Assembly: GCF_000237925.1 (NCBI RefSeq)
Contig: NC_031495.1
Coordinates: 53,576,746 to 53,640,745 of the forward strand
Length of the DNA: 64,000 nt
DNA from: Schistosoma mansoni
Lineage: Eukaryota; Platyhelminthes; Trematoda; Strigeidida; Schistosomatidae
Reading direction: 5' to 3'
Shown: positions 22,160-32,466 of the stretch, piece by piece
How positions within the stretch are numbered: the stretch's first letter is position 1
Layout of the letters: each line of letters begins with the position of its first letter
Notes under the pieces: generated by a model
The model's input: the letters and a program-made list of their open reading frames with translations, nothing else
The model's database searches: none
Told to the model about the DNA's origin: nothing
Made by a program: the position numbers and the translations under genes

Positions 22160-22209
22160 GAGGTCTGTGAAATATTTGTATTTTAAAGATAGATAATGAA
22201 TCATTAAAC
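21521..22209 (+). repeat. Tandem unit B carrying terminal exon B
   Basis: Starts directly after unit A with the same TGAAAATC and ends with CATTAAAC. It contains a 280-bp intron stretch missing from A. From the exon start to its end it is identical to A. Confidence 0.85.
21975..22159 (+). CDS. Secreted gene terminal exon, copy B
   Basis: Acceptor GTCATAG, coding sequence identical to copy A and the same AATAAA overlapping the end. Either exon can splice to exon 4 in frame, and both give the same protein end. Use of B over A could change only the UTR and polyadenylation site. Confidence 0.5.
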
Positions 22210-23821
22210 GATAGAGACAAGATGAAACATGTAACACCAATGATAAACAAGCGACGTAAGAGAAGTGAGTGGAAACTGTAATTAGTTTCCGATAACATGT
22301 TTCAACATACAGTTGTCATATTTGAATGCATGATTGCTGATGCATAAGCTTTCTAGAAGATTTGAAATACTTGGAGTTTGCATAAATGCTATCTTCCAAT
22401 GTAGTTTGTTTCGCCAGGATATTGTCAGTGAAGTTATTATCCTGAAGCAAGTGGCCGAATTCTCATCTCTGCCATTTCGAGTGGACCAAACTTTTGGATT
22501 TCCTACAGTACAGCGAATGGACATGGAAGGATCACACGAATTCATCCTCTTTTATATCTGATTTGGATGAACTACCGTCCAGTTGTGATGTTGTTGATTT
22601 GCATCAAAATATTCCCCATCGATCTGAATTCCCAAAACAAAGCCTGTAAGAAGTATAGGTCCACAACAACGGTTGATAACCATAAATTTCAACAATTGCA
22701 CAAACCCCTACTAACTGTTTTTACTATCTTTCCTTTCCTTGATATTGAACAAGAGTACGTGATCGCTTGTCAGTATGTTTGCATATTGACAAGGAAACGA
22801 ACATGCCAAGTTGGATTAGAAAATACATAATGCTTGGTATAAAATTAAGTGAGAATCCAGTGTATTCAGCATAATTGGCTTGCACTGAAAGTGACTGAGT
22901 TTTAAGTTGAATGAAATGTAACGGATTCTATGTGGAATTTGTGAGTGTCAAGTGTAGGTTTATGTGTAAGAAGTGACCTGATTATTATGTCTATGAAAAT
23001 GATCCACCCACCTTTGAATGTTAGCCAAATTTGTATTTATCACCCAACGTAGCTCAGTTTAATTAATACAAATAATTATGTAGATTGTTTTATTCATACT
23101 AACTGACGACTGTTACCATTCATGAAAGAGCAGAGACAACCCTCGATGATTCTCTATGGAACTACTATTCCCTTGAAGTACGCTGTTACAAATTACTTGT
23201 TAGGATAATGAGTGATTTGCCATATGAAAACAAACAATGTGTTAAGTGATAGGGAATCCAACAATCGTTTAATGTGAACACTATTGAAAATACTTCCAAT
23301 TACGTTTTAATTGATGAGTTGAGTTTTAGACAGAGAAAGCTTAAACGAGAACAAGCTAAGCTACGAGAGTTAAACTGACAAGCGTTGTATGTGATTTAAT
23401 TTTTCGAATGACGTTAGTTTTCTCTATGAATATTATCTTGATTACAAACACATAATTACATTCAACAAAGTGAACACCTGTACGTCTCTTACTGATGATA
23501 CATGTCGAATGTGGACTGTATCTCAATTTACAATTGTCGTTATGTTTGTGTGGTGATTTAGGAATATGACTAATAATTAGCTTACGAAAACTGTGCAATT
23601 TTTTCAGTTGAGAAATGTAGCTTATTCAACCCAATGGATGCTTCAAGGACAACTTAAACAGAGAATTATTTCCGCTGATTTTCCCATAGTTGTAAGACAT
23701 AGAATGGAATAACTGCATTTGTCACGGCTTCTTTTCCGTGGAGTTAATACTTGTTGAGTACGAGGCAGATAGTTACCCACCTAAGACAACGGAATATGGT
23801 CGCCCAATATCGTGGATTGAT

Positions 23822-24005
23822 CCGAGCTAGACATTAGCTCAGTAGTCTAGATGTAGAGCGTTCGCGCGTGATACTGTATGTCTTGAATTCGATTCTCATA
23901 TGTGGGATCGTGGATGCGCACTGCTGAGGAGCCTTGTGCTAGAACGATATGGTCGCCCATTGCATCCAGCTTCTCAATATTGGTTTAACTCAGATTGGTT
24001 CATAG
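23822..24005 (+). repeat. Sm-alpha-like SINE with decayed hammerhead
   Basis: Same copy as 6,117-6,300: A-box-like TAGCTCAGTAGTCTAGA, CACTGCTGAGGAG, and GATA in place of GAAA. Confidence 0.7.
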
Positions 24006-24766
24006 TTTCATTGAAATTTATCAATCTGCACAACCCCAGAATGACATAAATATCATTTCTTTTTTTAACCGTCTACCAAAATCTTGAGTCATGCACAGTA
24101 ATGCAGTAACACAAACGATGCTGAGGAATCACAACAATCAATTTTTGGGTTTCCAAATAAGCAAAGTATTACTTGACGGAAGGCGTCATTTTTTGAGAGA
24201 CAAAACTTAAAATGAGATCTCAAATGAGATGATAAATAGAATGATTTGGTTATGTTAAAATATTGAAAATGAATAGAATGTTACTAATAGAGTCATCTAG
24301 ATCTTACATATATGGTAAGTAGAACAAATCCAAAACAATAGTAGTGTCTTCTTTTATATTTGGCTCTAAAAATCTCTACATTCAACGTGTAGGCGACATA
24401 ACTCTAATTTAAGATCATTAATAAAATAATTAATCCAACATTTTTTTATCCCTTAAACTCTCTTCTTCTTAATTAAAATTAAAATACTGATCAGAAATAT
24501 TCATTGCAATTTTAACTCATTAGCTAATAAAGTTATGGTACTACCGCCAAATAATTGAAAAGTCTGGAAATCGCACGATGGAACTATTTGCAAAGACCCA
24601 AAAATGACCTAAAACTGTATATAATTCTGATAGAATATTTATCATATCCTACATTATAATATATTTAAAATTCTTAATGGCTGAATATTTAAATTAAATG
24701 ATAACTGTGACAATAATATATTCAAATTTTTGTGGGAAATTATTATTTTAAACAACGTATAGTACT

Positions 24767-24819
24767 GAACGAGTACTACTACGCTCGAACGAGTACTACT
24801 ACGCTCGAACGAGTACTAC
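24767..24819. repeat. Tandem repeat, 20-bp unit x 2.6
   Basis: Same array as 7,062-7,114 within the duplicated block. Confidence 0.9.
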
Positions 24820-25149
24820 AAAATGAGATCCTTTTTAAACTTCATTCAATGATAAATTTAAATATCTTTTTTAAAATTTGCTTCAATTTTAAGTTTGATA
24901 TAAAAATGACTGAATGAGATTCAAAATCATGTTTATAAAGATATTGCAAAGACAGCGAATTGAATAATAAAAAAAAGATTGAATTTATGTTATTCTTCAT
25001 CTATTTTGGAAAGTTTCCACAACACATTATTATGAATGCCAACTACAAGTAAATGGAAATCTGATATTTATTTTAACTGGACAATAATCACAGTGAAAAT
25101 TAATTTACATTATGCATGATAATATGCAGTAGTTTAGTATAAGTGTATG

Positions 25150-25640
25150 AGTTAGACGACTCTCTGTGTTCCACCATCGTTGTCTCCGAAGGGTTGCTGA
25201 CATCCAGTGGCAACACCATGTTAGTAATGCAGAGGTCCGGCATCGTGTGTTCGGGCGCCGAGACAATAATTCAATTGGTGTCACCATCTTGAAACACCGA
25301 TTTCGGTGGCTTGGACATGTTCTACGAATGTCGTCCCAGAGGCTTCCACGTCGTGCATTATTTGCCGACGCTGGTTCTGGTTGGAAAAAGCGGAGAGGAG
25401 GTCAGTGTATGACATGGTGTCGTGGCATGAAAGAAAGCTGCAAAGGGCTAGCTTCTGTTGGTCCTTCACGACTCCCTGGCTGGGGTCCGAGAGATGGTGC
25501 AACACAGTGGCTAGAGACGTTATCAGATATGGCTCAGAATAGAAGCCAGTGGCGATCCTGCTGTAACCTTCTTTTACTTTCTTCATAAAGAGTGGTCCTA
25601 AATTTCTTAGCTGAAAGAGTCTTCCGGTTGTACATTTCAG
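25150..25640 (+). mobile_element. RTE-A-type LINE, C-terminal fragment
   Basis: A 140-codon open stretch (25,166-25,588) reads HHRCLRRVADIQW, then [20 protein letters not shown], then ETLSDMAQNRSQWR, the post-RT end of RTE-like schistosome LINEs. Its 3' untranslated part (CTGAAAGAGTCTTCCGGTTG) resembles 41,180-41,250. It is a separate subfamily from the 42.8 kb copy and 5'-truncated. Confidence 0.8.
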
Positions 25641-25679
25641 TCCGCCTTATCTTTTCATCCTTTCTCTTCCTGCATGAAT

Positions 25680-25704
25680 GAGGCATTCCTTACCTAAAAC
25701 GTGC
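25680..25704 (-). repeat. Inverted copy of 21,229-21,253, left of the LTR element
   Basis: CATGAATGAGGCATTCC and onward to CGTGC is the reverse complement of the region just before terminal exon A. It continues on the far side of the inserted LTR element at 27,802. Confidence 0.85.
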
Positions 25705-27801
25705 TATGATAATTAGAAGTATTTGAATTGTAGTATAAACTAGTAATCCCAGGAATAACGCAATGTAATCAAGAAGTATTAGATGAGCCCGAACGAATGT
25801 ATTGTATTTGGAATTCAAAATTACAACAGTCATCAATACGAAGAAGTCATTGATTTATTTAAACACCACAACCGCCACAGCTCGAATTGGAGTGTAAGTG
25901 TCTGTAATCGATTGTTTGTCTTCTTCTTAAGTTCATCTTACATCGGTCCGAAAGTGTATTGGATGTAGACTCTTTATTATCTAGAATGCACTCATTAGTA
26001 TTAGAATTAACAACCGAAATTGGAACAGACTAACCTGGGTTCTGGAATTGTATACAATCAGCACTCCGGCTTTGTAGTGAAACCATTGATATTTAGAATT
26101 TGCATCATGGACTTTCCAACAATACCCTCCCCCACGAAATAATGTTGGGTCCTTACTTCGCAATGTTTTAGCCAATATGACATTCCCAATTTGCATTATC
26201 TTCTCAAATCTTACGCATCGACTACTGTATGTGAGTATTTGGGAATAAACACTGATATATGATTTGAGGTATTCCATCATGTGACTTTGACTTGAATAAA
26301 AATCATGATACATATACTTTTTGTTATTCATATTAGAATATACAGATGGATATGCATTGATATATGTAATTAACACAAGTGATTCAATTAGGCTTGATTT
26401 ACCTGCGAAACAATCGAATAGAAAACATTCATCTGCCTCATACTCATTAGGATAATCTTGGACTTGATTTGGATTCTCTGTCTGTGCAAACTTCACTTCT
26501 GGGCAAACTGGTTCTCTGGTTGCTTCGGAAAATTTTGCTATCCCCTCTGTATCATTATACCCCTGACTAGGGATTCTATTCAACATGCATTGTTCGTGAG
26601 AGTATCCAACATATGACACAATAACATCAGAAATATGACTAGAATTCAACTCATAAGAAACATATTTTTCACATTCATTAGGAATATCATTAGAGATAAA
26701 TTCATTATGAGGACCACTGACACTTGATATGATATCAGAATCCGATTCTTCTGAAATATTTTCCTCAAATTGATTAAGAGTTTCATTAGGTAATGGATCA
26801 TCAGGGAATTCAACATCTACCATGACTGAATTTGGTTTTTGATCATGATTTGACTCATTTAACATTCTATTCTCAGAGTTGTAAGAAATTACATCAGAAG
26901 TATGTGAATTATTACGACAAACCATATCTGGTACAATAACACGAGAAATCTGATAAGTTGGTTGGTTGAGAATTTTCGCCTCCCAATGACTCTGGGTTTC
27001 ATTCAACTCTGGACTGTTATATAACGTTATACCTCTTCTAGATAAAGATAACTGATCATTAGAAGCATCCATCTTAGCATTACTTTCAGCGAAATGAACC
27101 ATGGTATTACAAACTGACTGAATATGTCCAGTTATACCACATTTAAAGCATTTAGAATTACGAAATATACATGAATTACATGGGTGAAACTTGCCGCAGA
27201 ACATGCATTTACTAAACTCGTGCTCATCATCATGGACTGTTTCACAACTCAATGAAGTATTATCTGAATAACTTTCATTACACATCGAACTACGACGACT
27301 ATTTGAATAAGTGGAATTCCTGATGTTCTGACGAGTCATTTTATCGGATTTTCCTTTCTTACCGCATTCGGAACTTGTATACTTTACATGATCCAACAGT
27401 AGTTGCTTGAGAGTTGCATAGGGGAGTGAAATCGGTTTGTCTGGAAGTGCCAAAATCTTTATAAGGCTGTATGCTTCTTTCCCGATGAATGTAAGGAAAT
27501 GGGCCACAATATTAAAATCCTCATCGTCTTCCTTGGTCATAGCCCAGATTTCGAACCTCTCCATGTACTCCTCAAAAGCATTAAAACCTGAATTTATATC
27601 CAACCGTTCCATTACAGGCTCAATCGCGACGCCAATATGATAGTTAGAAGTATTTGAATTGTAGTATGAACTAGTAATCCCAGGAATAACGCAATGTAAT
27701 CAAGAAGTATTAGATGAGCCCGAACGAATGTATTGTATTTGGAATTCAAAATTGCAACAGTCATCAATACGAAGAAGTCATTGATTTATTTAAACACCAC
27801 A
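25705..27801 (-). mobile_element. Gag-only LTR retrotransposon, gypsy-derived, 2,097 bp
   Basis: Two 166-bp LTRs (25,705-25,870 and 27,636-27,801) differ at about three sites, so the insertion is young. The element is flanked by 5-bp target duplications CGTGC (25,700-25,704 and 27,802-27,806). On the minus strand a primer-binding-like TTGGCGTCGCGATTG follows the 5' LTR. The interior holds one long gag-type ORF and has no room for protease, RT or integrase. It looks whole as a non-autonomous element and would depend on a gypsy relative. It sits inside the inverted copy of the secreted-gene locus. Confidence 0.85.
25981..27612 (-). CDS. Gag-like protein of the short LTR element (543 aa)
   Basis: The N-terminal region MERLDINSGFNAFEEYMERF with GKEAYSLIKILALP resembles gypsy capsid N-termini. 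A zinc-knuckle region follows: CMFCGKFHPC (residues 136-145), then the CCHC knuckle CFKCGITGHIQSVC (155-168). After this comes a long Ser/Asn/Glu-rich tail without recognisable enzyme motifs. The layout resembles the gag fragment at 58.9 kb, so the parent is probably the same gypsy clade. Expected role: RNA packaging into particles with enzymes supplied in trans. Confidence is high for gag, lower for function of the tail. Confidence 0.8.
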   Translation of the reverse strand: MERLDINSGFNAFEEYMERFEIWAMTKEDDEDFNIVAHFLTFIGKEAYSLIKILALPDKPISLPYATLKQLLLDHVKYTSSECGKKGKSDKMTRQNIRNSTYSNSRRSSMCNESYSDNTSLSCETVHDDEHEFSKCMFCGKFHPCNSCIFRNSKCFKCGITGHIQSVCNTMVHFAESNAKMDASNDQLSLSRRGITLYNSPELNETQSHWEAKILNQPTYQISRVIVPDMVCRNNSHTSDVISYNSENRMLNESNHDQKPNSVMVDVEFPDDPLPNETLNQFEENISEESDSDIISSVSGPHNEFISNDIPNECEKYVSYELNSSHISDVIVSYVGYSHEQCMLNRIPSQGYNDTEGIAKFSEATREPVCPEVKFAQTENPNQVQDYPNEYEADECFLFDCFAGKSSLIESLVLITYINAYPSVYSNMNNKKYMYHDFYSSQSHMMEYLKSYISVYSQILTYSSRCVRFEKIMQIGNVILAKTLRSKDPTLFRGGGYCWKVHDANSKYQWFHYKAGVLIVYNSRTQVSLFQFRLLILILMSAF

Positions 27802-27866
27802 CGTGCACACTATGCTACGTTCCCAGATTGTTCAGTTTCATACATCTTGTGATCAATGCAAGTCTT
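27802..27866 (-). repeat. Inverted copy of 21,165-21,230
   Basis: ACGTGCACACTATGCTACG and onward to AATGCAAGTCTTACAT is the reverse complement of the unit A intron. With 25,680-25,704 it rebuilds the target site split by the LTR element. Confidence 0.85.
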
Positions 27867-29975
27867 ACATCAAATAGGAATAATATATTTGTAAAATCTC
27901 AGCGAATGAATTTTAATTAAATCCAACGTTTCGCCTGGCAATCTGGTCCAAGCTTTTTCGAAGAATTATAACCAAACATCAAAATTATCGAATATAAATA
28001 GGTACATGTTTCACTGAGTTCATTATACACTGAATATGTCATCCAATCAACGTTAAGAAAAGGTCTAAACTAGGTATGTTTAAGAGATATGTGATGTGAA
28101 GTGATGAGTGTTCATATAACATATTGTATAGAAAACATAAGAGGTGAGAGGAGAAAATTACATTCACATTATATGTTGTCTCTTATCAGTGAATTTATAA
28201 GGAAACATACAATTTGTAATATATATGATATGAATCATATCTGTCACAGCATGTATAACATGAAGATAATTAAACAAAATAAAAATAATAAAAGAGCGAT
28301 ATTTGAAGAGTTTAATTTTAAAAAACTGTATGTATGTGTCATTTTTAATGTTCCAATGAACTGTTTAACAAATTCCGATAAGACAATAGATTAGAATCAT
28401 TGAGTGTAATTGTTGTCATTTTAGATAATATGAATTAGATATAAACATTAAGGATATTACTTATTAATGATTAGCTGCCGTGGCACAGCTAATTGTATTC
28501 CATCTCTCCTATTAATATTGTTTGGATTAGTCCATATGTATAAGGCTTCAGCTGTTTGTCTTTCCTTGTAAGAATTAAAAGCTTTTTGAAGGATTCTTGT
28601 GCCATCGAAATCAATTGTATGACCCGATTCTATCGAATGTAATGCTATCGCTGATTTGTTCTCCAGTTTCCTTACATCATCTGAGGATTTAGGAATGTGT
28701 TTCAAGCATTGTTTGTGTTCCTTCACCCTCACATTCAGTTGTCTTGATGTTTCACCTACATACGTTGCATTACAGTCACTACATTTGACTTCATAGACAC
28801 AATTTTGTTGTTCTTCTTTATGTATTGGATCTTTAATTCTTACTAATTTTGATCTTAGAGTATTGTTTGTTCGAAAAAATACTCTTATATTTTGATTATT
28901 TAAGATTCTTTGAATATCTTCCGAAGCTCCTTTCCGATATGGGAACACCACTGTGTTAAACCATTCCTTTTTCTGTAATCTTTCTGTATTAACAATGTCG
29001 TCTTTTCTTTCATTCTTAATTATTCTTTTAATAAAATCTTTTGGATAATTGTTCATAATTAGGGTAGATGTAATTAAATTTATTTCCGTTTTCATATCAT
29101 TTGGTTCAGTGACAAGTTTTTGAGCTCTTGTAATCATATTTTTGACTACTGTCACTTTGGTTGAGTGTGGATGTGCCGATTTAAAATCTAGAAATTTCCC
29201 TGAATTTTTCGGCTTTCGAAATATACTAATTTTTAAGCTATTATTAACTTTCCTTTCCACTAGACAGTCTAGGAAAGGTAATTTGTTTTCAGGAGATTCC
29301 AACTCTTTGGTGAACTTGATTTTTCTATCAAAGTTGTTGATAAGTTTAAACAGTTCATCCAAATGGTCCCGTTTTATAATGACAAAGGTGTCATCTACAT
29401 ATCTTAACCATACTTTTGGTGCCTGAGAACATAATGAGATGGCACTAGTTTCCAATGAATGCATAAAGAGGTTAGCAACAATTGGGGAAACTGGTGATCC
29501 CATAGCTACACCTTCTGTCTGTCTGTATAAATCCCCTCGAAAACTGAATATAGTTGAATGTAAACATAGATCTAACGCTTTAATAATATCCGTGGTAACT
29601 AGAGGACAGCGCTGTTTAAGATCAATGTCAGAATCTAATAGATTATATATATCTAATGTTTTCTTAATTGGAACATTAGCGAATAATGAGCAAACATCAA
29701 AACTTGCCATTATTTCATCTTCTTCTATATGAATATTAGAGATAACATCTTTAAAATCATTCGAATTTTTTATTCCGTGTTTGATTGTACTTTCATATGG
29801 TTTTAGAATCTTAGCTAGGTATCTAGAAAGATTGTAGGTTGGTGAATTGGTATAATCAACAACAGATCTTATTGGGACACCTGTTTTATGTATTTTTGGT
29901 AATCCATAAAATCTGCATGGTTTGTTGCTTTTCGGATATATAAAGCAACAAACCAAGCTTATTTCCAAAGATATG
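27866..29975 (-). mobile_element. Penelope-like element, 5'-truncated
   Basis: Contains an RT plus GIY-YIG endonuclease ORF (28,457-29,968) and, downstream on the minus strand, a terminal block with GGCGAAACGTTGGATTT shared with 17.3 and 61.3 kb. The AT-rich stretch 27,990-28,456 is its 3' region. Sequence upstream of 29,975 returns to the inverted locus copy, so the element is inserted there. The RT lacks its N-terminal part. Confidence 0.85.
28457..29968 (-). CDS. Penelope-like reverse transcriptase with GIY-YIG endonuclease
   Basis: About 500 codons with no interruption. RT motifs: FYGLPKIHKTG (20-30), SFDVCSLFANVPI (89-101), GVAMGSPVSPIVANLF (153-168) and YVDD (190-193). C-terminal GIY-YIG domain: CVYEVKCSDCNATYVGETSR (390-409) followed by LNVRVKEHK. 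This RT-endonuclease fusion defines Penelope-like elements; it would nick DNA and prime reverse transcription in the nucleus. There is no usable ATG at the start and the N-terminal thumb-like region of the family is missing, so the copy is 5'-truncated although the remainder is open, implying recent insertion. Confidence 0.9.
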   Translation of the reverse strand: MEISLVCCFIYPKSNKPCRFYGLPKIHKTGVPIRSVVDYTNSPTYNLSRYLAKILKPYESTIKHGIKNSNDFKDVISNIHIEEDEIMASFDVCSLFANVPIKKTLDIYNLLDSDIDLKQRCPLVTTDIIKALDLCLHSTIFSFRGDLYRQTEGVAMGSPVSPIVANLFMHSLETSAISLCSQAPKVWLRYVDDTFVIIKRDHLDELFKLINNFDRKIKFTKELESPENKLPFLDCLVERKVNNSLKISIFRKPKNSGKFLDFKSAHPHSTKVTVVKNMITRAQKLVTEPNDMKTEINLITSTLIMNNYPKDFIKRIIKNERKDDIVNTERLQKKEWFNTVVFPYRKGASEDIQRILNNQNIRVFFRTNNTLRSKLVRIKDPIHKEEQQNCVYEVKCSDCNATYVGETSRQLNVRVKEHKQCLKHIPKSSDDVRKLENKSAIALHSIESGHTIDFDGTRILQKAFNSYKERQTAEALYIWTNPNNINRRDGIQLAVPRQLIINK

Positions 29976-30059
29976 TCGTTATTTCCTCATTGCAACGTTT
30001 CTTATCTCAAGATTAATGGGTCCGTCGTAGAAGTAGTAGTGTGTGCGTAATTGATAAAG

Positions 30060-30140
30060 GTTACAATTTTCTCTCTTATTGACAAGATTGCACTAGATAT
30101 TGGTTTCATCTGATATTAGTAAATGTGCCCACGTAATATT
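30060..30140 (-). repeat. Inverted copy of the 19.86-19.94 kb intron segment
   Basis: The reverse complement reads AATATCAGATGAAACCAATA, then GCAATCTTGTCAATAA, matching intron 3 of the secreted gene near 19,872 with scattered changes. Confidence 0.75.
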
Positions 30141-30169
30141 GCAGTCTTGAATGTGACAGGCATAAGTTA

Positions 30170-30310
30170 ACACAATCTACGGATACTTTCTGTGATTGCC
30201 TAAGTTTTCAACAGAATTATTTTTATTTGCAAAGACAAACAAACGATGTTTGCTTCTAGCTTCTCTTCCTGAAACCTAATGGACAAACAATTCAAATATT
30301 GTCCAACTCA
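30170..30310 (-). repeat. Inverted copy of the 16.58-16.75 kb upstream segment
   Basis: The reverse complement contains AACTGAGTTGGACAATATTT and ATCCGTAGATTGTGTTAAC-type blocks, as at 16,580-16,745, diverged by substitutions and small indels. Confidence 0.8.
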
Positions 30311-30380
30311 GTTTTTTGGTGACATGATCTTAATGGGTTGATAAACCTGGATGAAAAAACTAGACTGACTCTTATTATGC

Positions 30381-30408
30381 GTATATATATATATATATAT
30401 ATATATAT
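30381..30408. repeat. (TA)n microsatellite
   Basis: Thirteen or more TA units. Confidence 0.95.
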
Positions 30409-30409
30409 T

Positions 30410-31502
30410 GTAACGGTAAATGATCGATACGGACCTCACTATTCTTACTGGACACTCCCTGGCTGAAGGCGTTCGGTCACGCATCCACATCAGATCCCGA
30501 TCGTGTACACTGTGCTATTCATCCTTTACTACTCCTGTCCAGCTTAAATCAAACTCTCTTTAACATACCGGCAACTTTTGAAATATATCTTCGAACTCAT
30601 TCCTTTCTAACTTCTGATTTGATTGGGTTGGTATCTTTCGATTATAATGTTATTTCTGACGAATACATTATGGAACCCTGATTATCTTCAAAATCTTCGA
30701 CTTCAACTTGGTTTTTACTTTTTTTGAACTATGTGGCTTAATTATTGGGGTCGTAGATCACCAACAATCACTAACGTAGATGATAAGTGTCAAGTGATTG
30801 GGGACCTACTCTACTTAGACGCGAATGATGTGAACGACCAGCTAATTTCGATGTTACATCTCGTGATTTGCACACAACATGAATTATCCTTTCGTCTTAT
30901 CAAGGTACTATAGCTGATTTGAAGCCTTTATATTGCGAAGGACTTTATTACAGAGATATGTTGGCAAGAGTAGGTACAAGGAAGAGAGTGCGAGCACCAC
31001 CGCATAGGCCAGTCTATGGTGTGCGATTAATTGATGTGCGTTGGTTGTTTTTGAACGTGACGAGGATCGGTGAACTGCTCGACATTAAGTGACCCGATTG
31101 TCGTATGATTTGGCTACGGCCCAATGACATTTCACTGGCCTTACAGGATCAATGCGGTTGTTCCATAGTTATTTCGTTACTTTGTGTTTTTTTACTGTTT
31201 GTAACACGCAGCATTTACCGATTTCCTCGTCCCCAAAGGCAAGATTTATTTTCATGTTCGAATAATTGAAATTCAATTTAGTGAACTTTTATTCATTCTC
31301 GATCAAAGTTTGTCCACTCCAAACACATACTTCATAGTCCAATTTCAGATGTTAGCTTTATTTTTATCTGATAACTGGCATACTCACAGCTACTTTATAA
31401 TGTAAAGTTATAAATCAGTTTGAGCTCACTTTCTAGTGTAAACGTTTCAGGCATCAGCTTTCTTCCTTTACACAGAATCGCGGCGGGAAAAAATCACAGG
31501 CT
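30410..31502. other. Unassigned DNA
   Basis: I see no supported gene. The higher GC around 30,960-31,150 suggests further mobile-element debris. Confidence 0.4.
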
Positions 31503-32466
31503 TGTAGTAGACGTCGAGCCGCGGTTGACTATGATCACCACTACATAAAACCTACGTGCCAGTCGGCGGGTCATGCCCCTCCGAAGGTCAGATATCAGAA
31601 GTCGGTTAAAGGTTGTAGTAAAATGTGTTTATTGGCCATCTCATGGTATCGAAAAAAAATACCGAGATCGTGCCGAAATCCACAAGCGAGACTACTAAGC
31701 GTACGAGAGTTCATGCACAGTCACAAAAAACGGGAGAGTGTGATTTTTGGTACACTTAAACAAACAGGTACAGCAGAACAATCACTGGTATAATTGGCCC
31801 ACTCCATACCCTATAAAATTTAAAAACAAAAAAGAGAGCTCAAACAGCTTCGAAAAAAAGGGAGACAGCCATTTGTATCGGAATACTGTTTTCAGCACTT
31901 TATAATTACACATAATTCCATACTTCCTTCTGAACTATCTTCATTCATACAGTTCCTTTTCCACTCATACCTTGTTCACACTTATTTTTCTTTAACACAT
32001 TAGTATGCTCTTACCTAATAAGTACTTCAGTAACAGACGGCACCTCTTTCAGCCCCCTGGAGATACCTCACCGAAAACAGATATGGCACTGGTGAGTTCG
32101 TCCTACACCGTTATTAAAGCCTCAGATATTCCGGAGGGATATAAGGTTGAAGCTTCTAAAAGCCCCCAACTTTGCATGTATCTATTCTCGACCATCAGCT
32201 GTATGTTGCAACGCTACCTTCATAAAGTGCGCAAAGTGTGATATTGACATGTTTCTTACGAAATCCTTTTTTATTCAAATCTTATAAAATGTCGACCTAG
32301 TTGAGTAATTTTCTACAGTGAAAGTTGTAACTTCTGTAACAATTTGATCTTGCCTGTAAACCGCCATGCTTCATGTAACAAACTGTTATTTGAGAATAAA
32401 TTATTATTATTATTAATTTTTTCCATTATACCAATCGCATTCTCGCCATAAAAGCAGGCCACTACG
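31503..32466 (-). repeat. LTR of a gypsy-type element with an internal insertion
   Basis: Both ends match the LTR at 8,454-8,810. About 590 bp (31,803-32,394) in the middle has no counterpart there and looks like an insertion of another element. The LTR lies downstream of the minus-strand integrase remnant, as expected for a 3' LTR. It is a fossil. Confidence 0.6.

Larger units (their letters stand above)
21577..25081. repeat. Genomic partner of the 3.9-7.4 kb contig
   Basis: Continuous with exons 1-4, so this is probably the true locus. The offset to the contig copy is 17,704-17,705 bp throughout. 22,210-25,081 holds a SINE, a tandem repeat and otherwise unassigned AT-rich DNA. Confidence 0.9.

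Noticed and set aside
25781-25968. 61-codon plus-strand frame, with a similar one at 27,714
   Set aside because: Both start inside the paired LTRs of the gag-only element and are chance frames.
29142-29732. Two plus-strand open frames of 94-97 codons
   Set aside because: They are antisense shadows of the Penelope-like RT.
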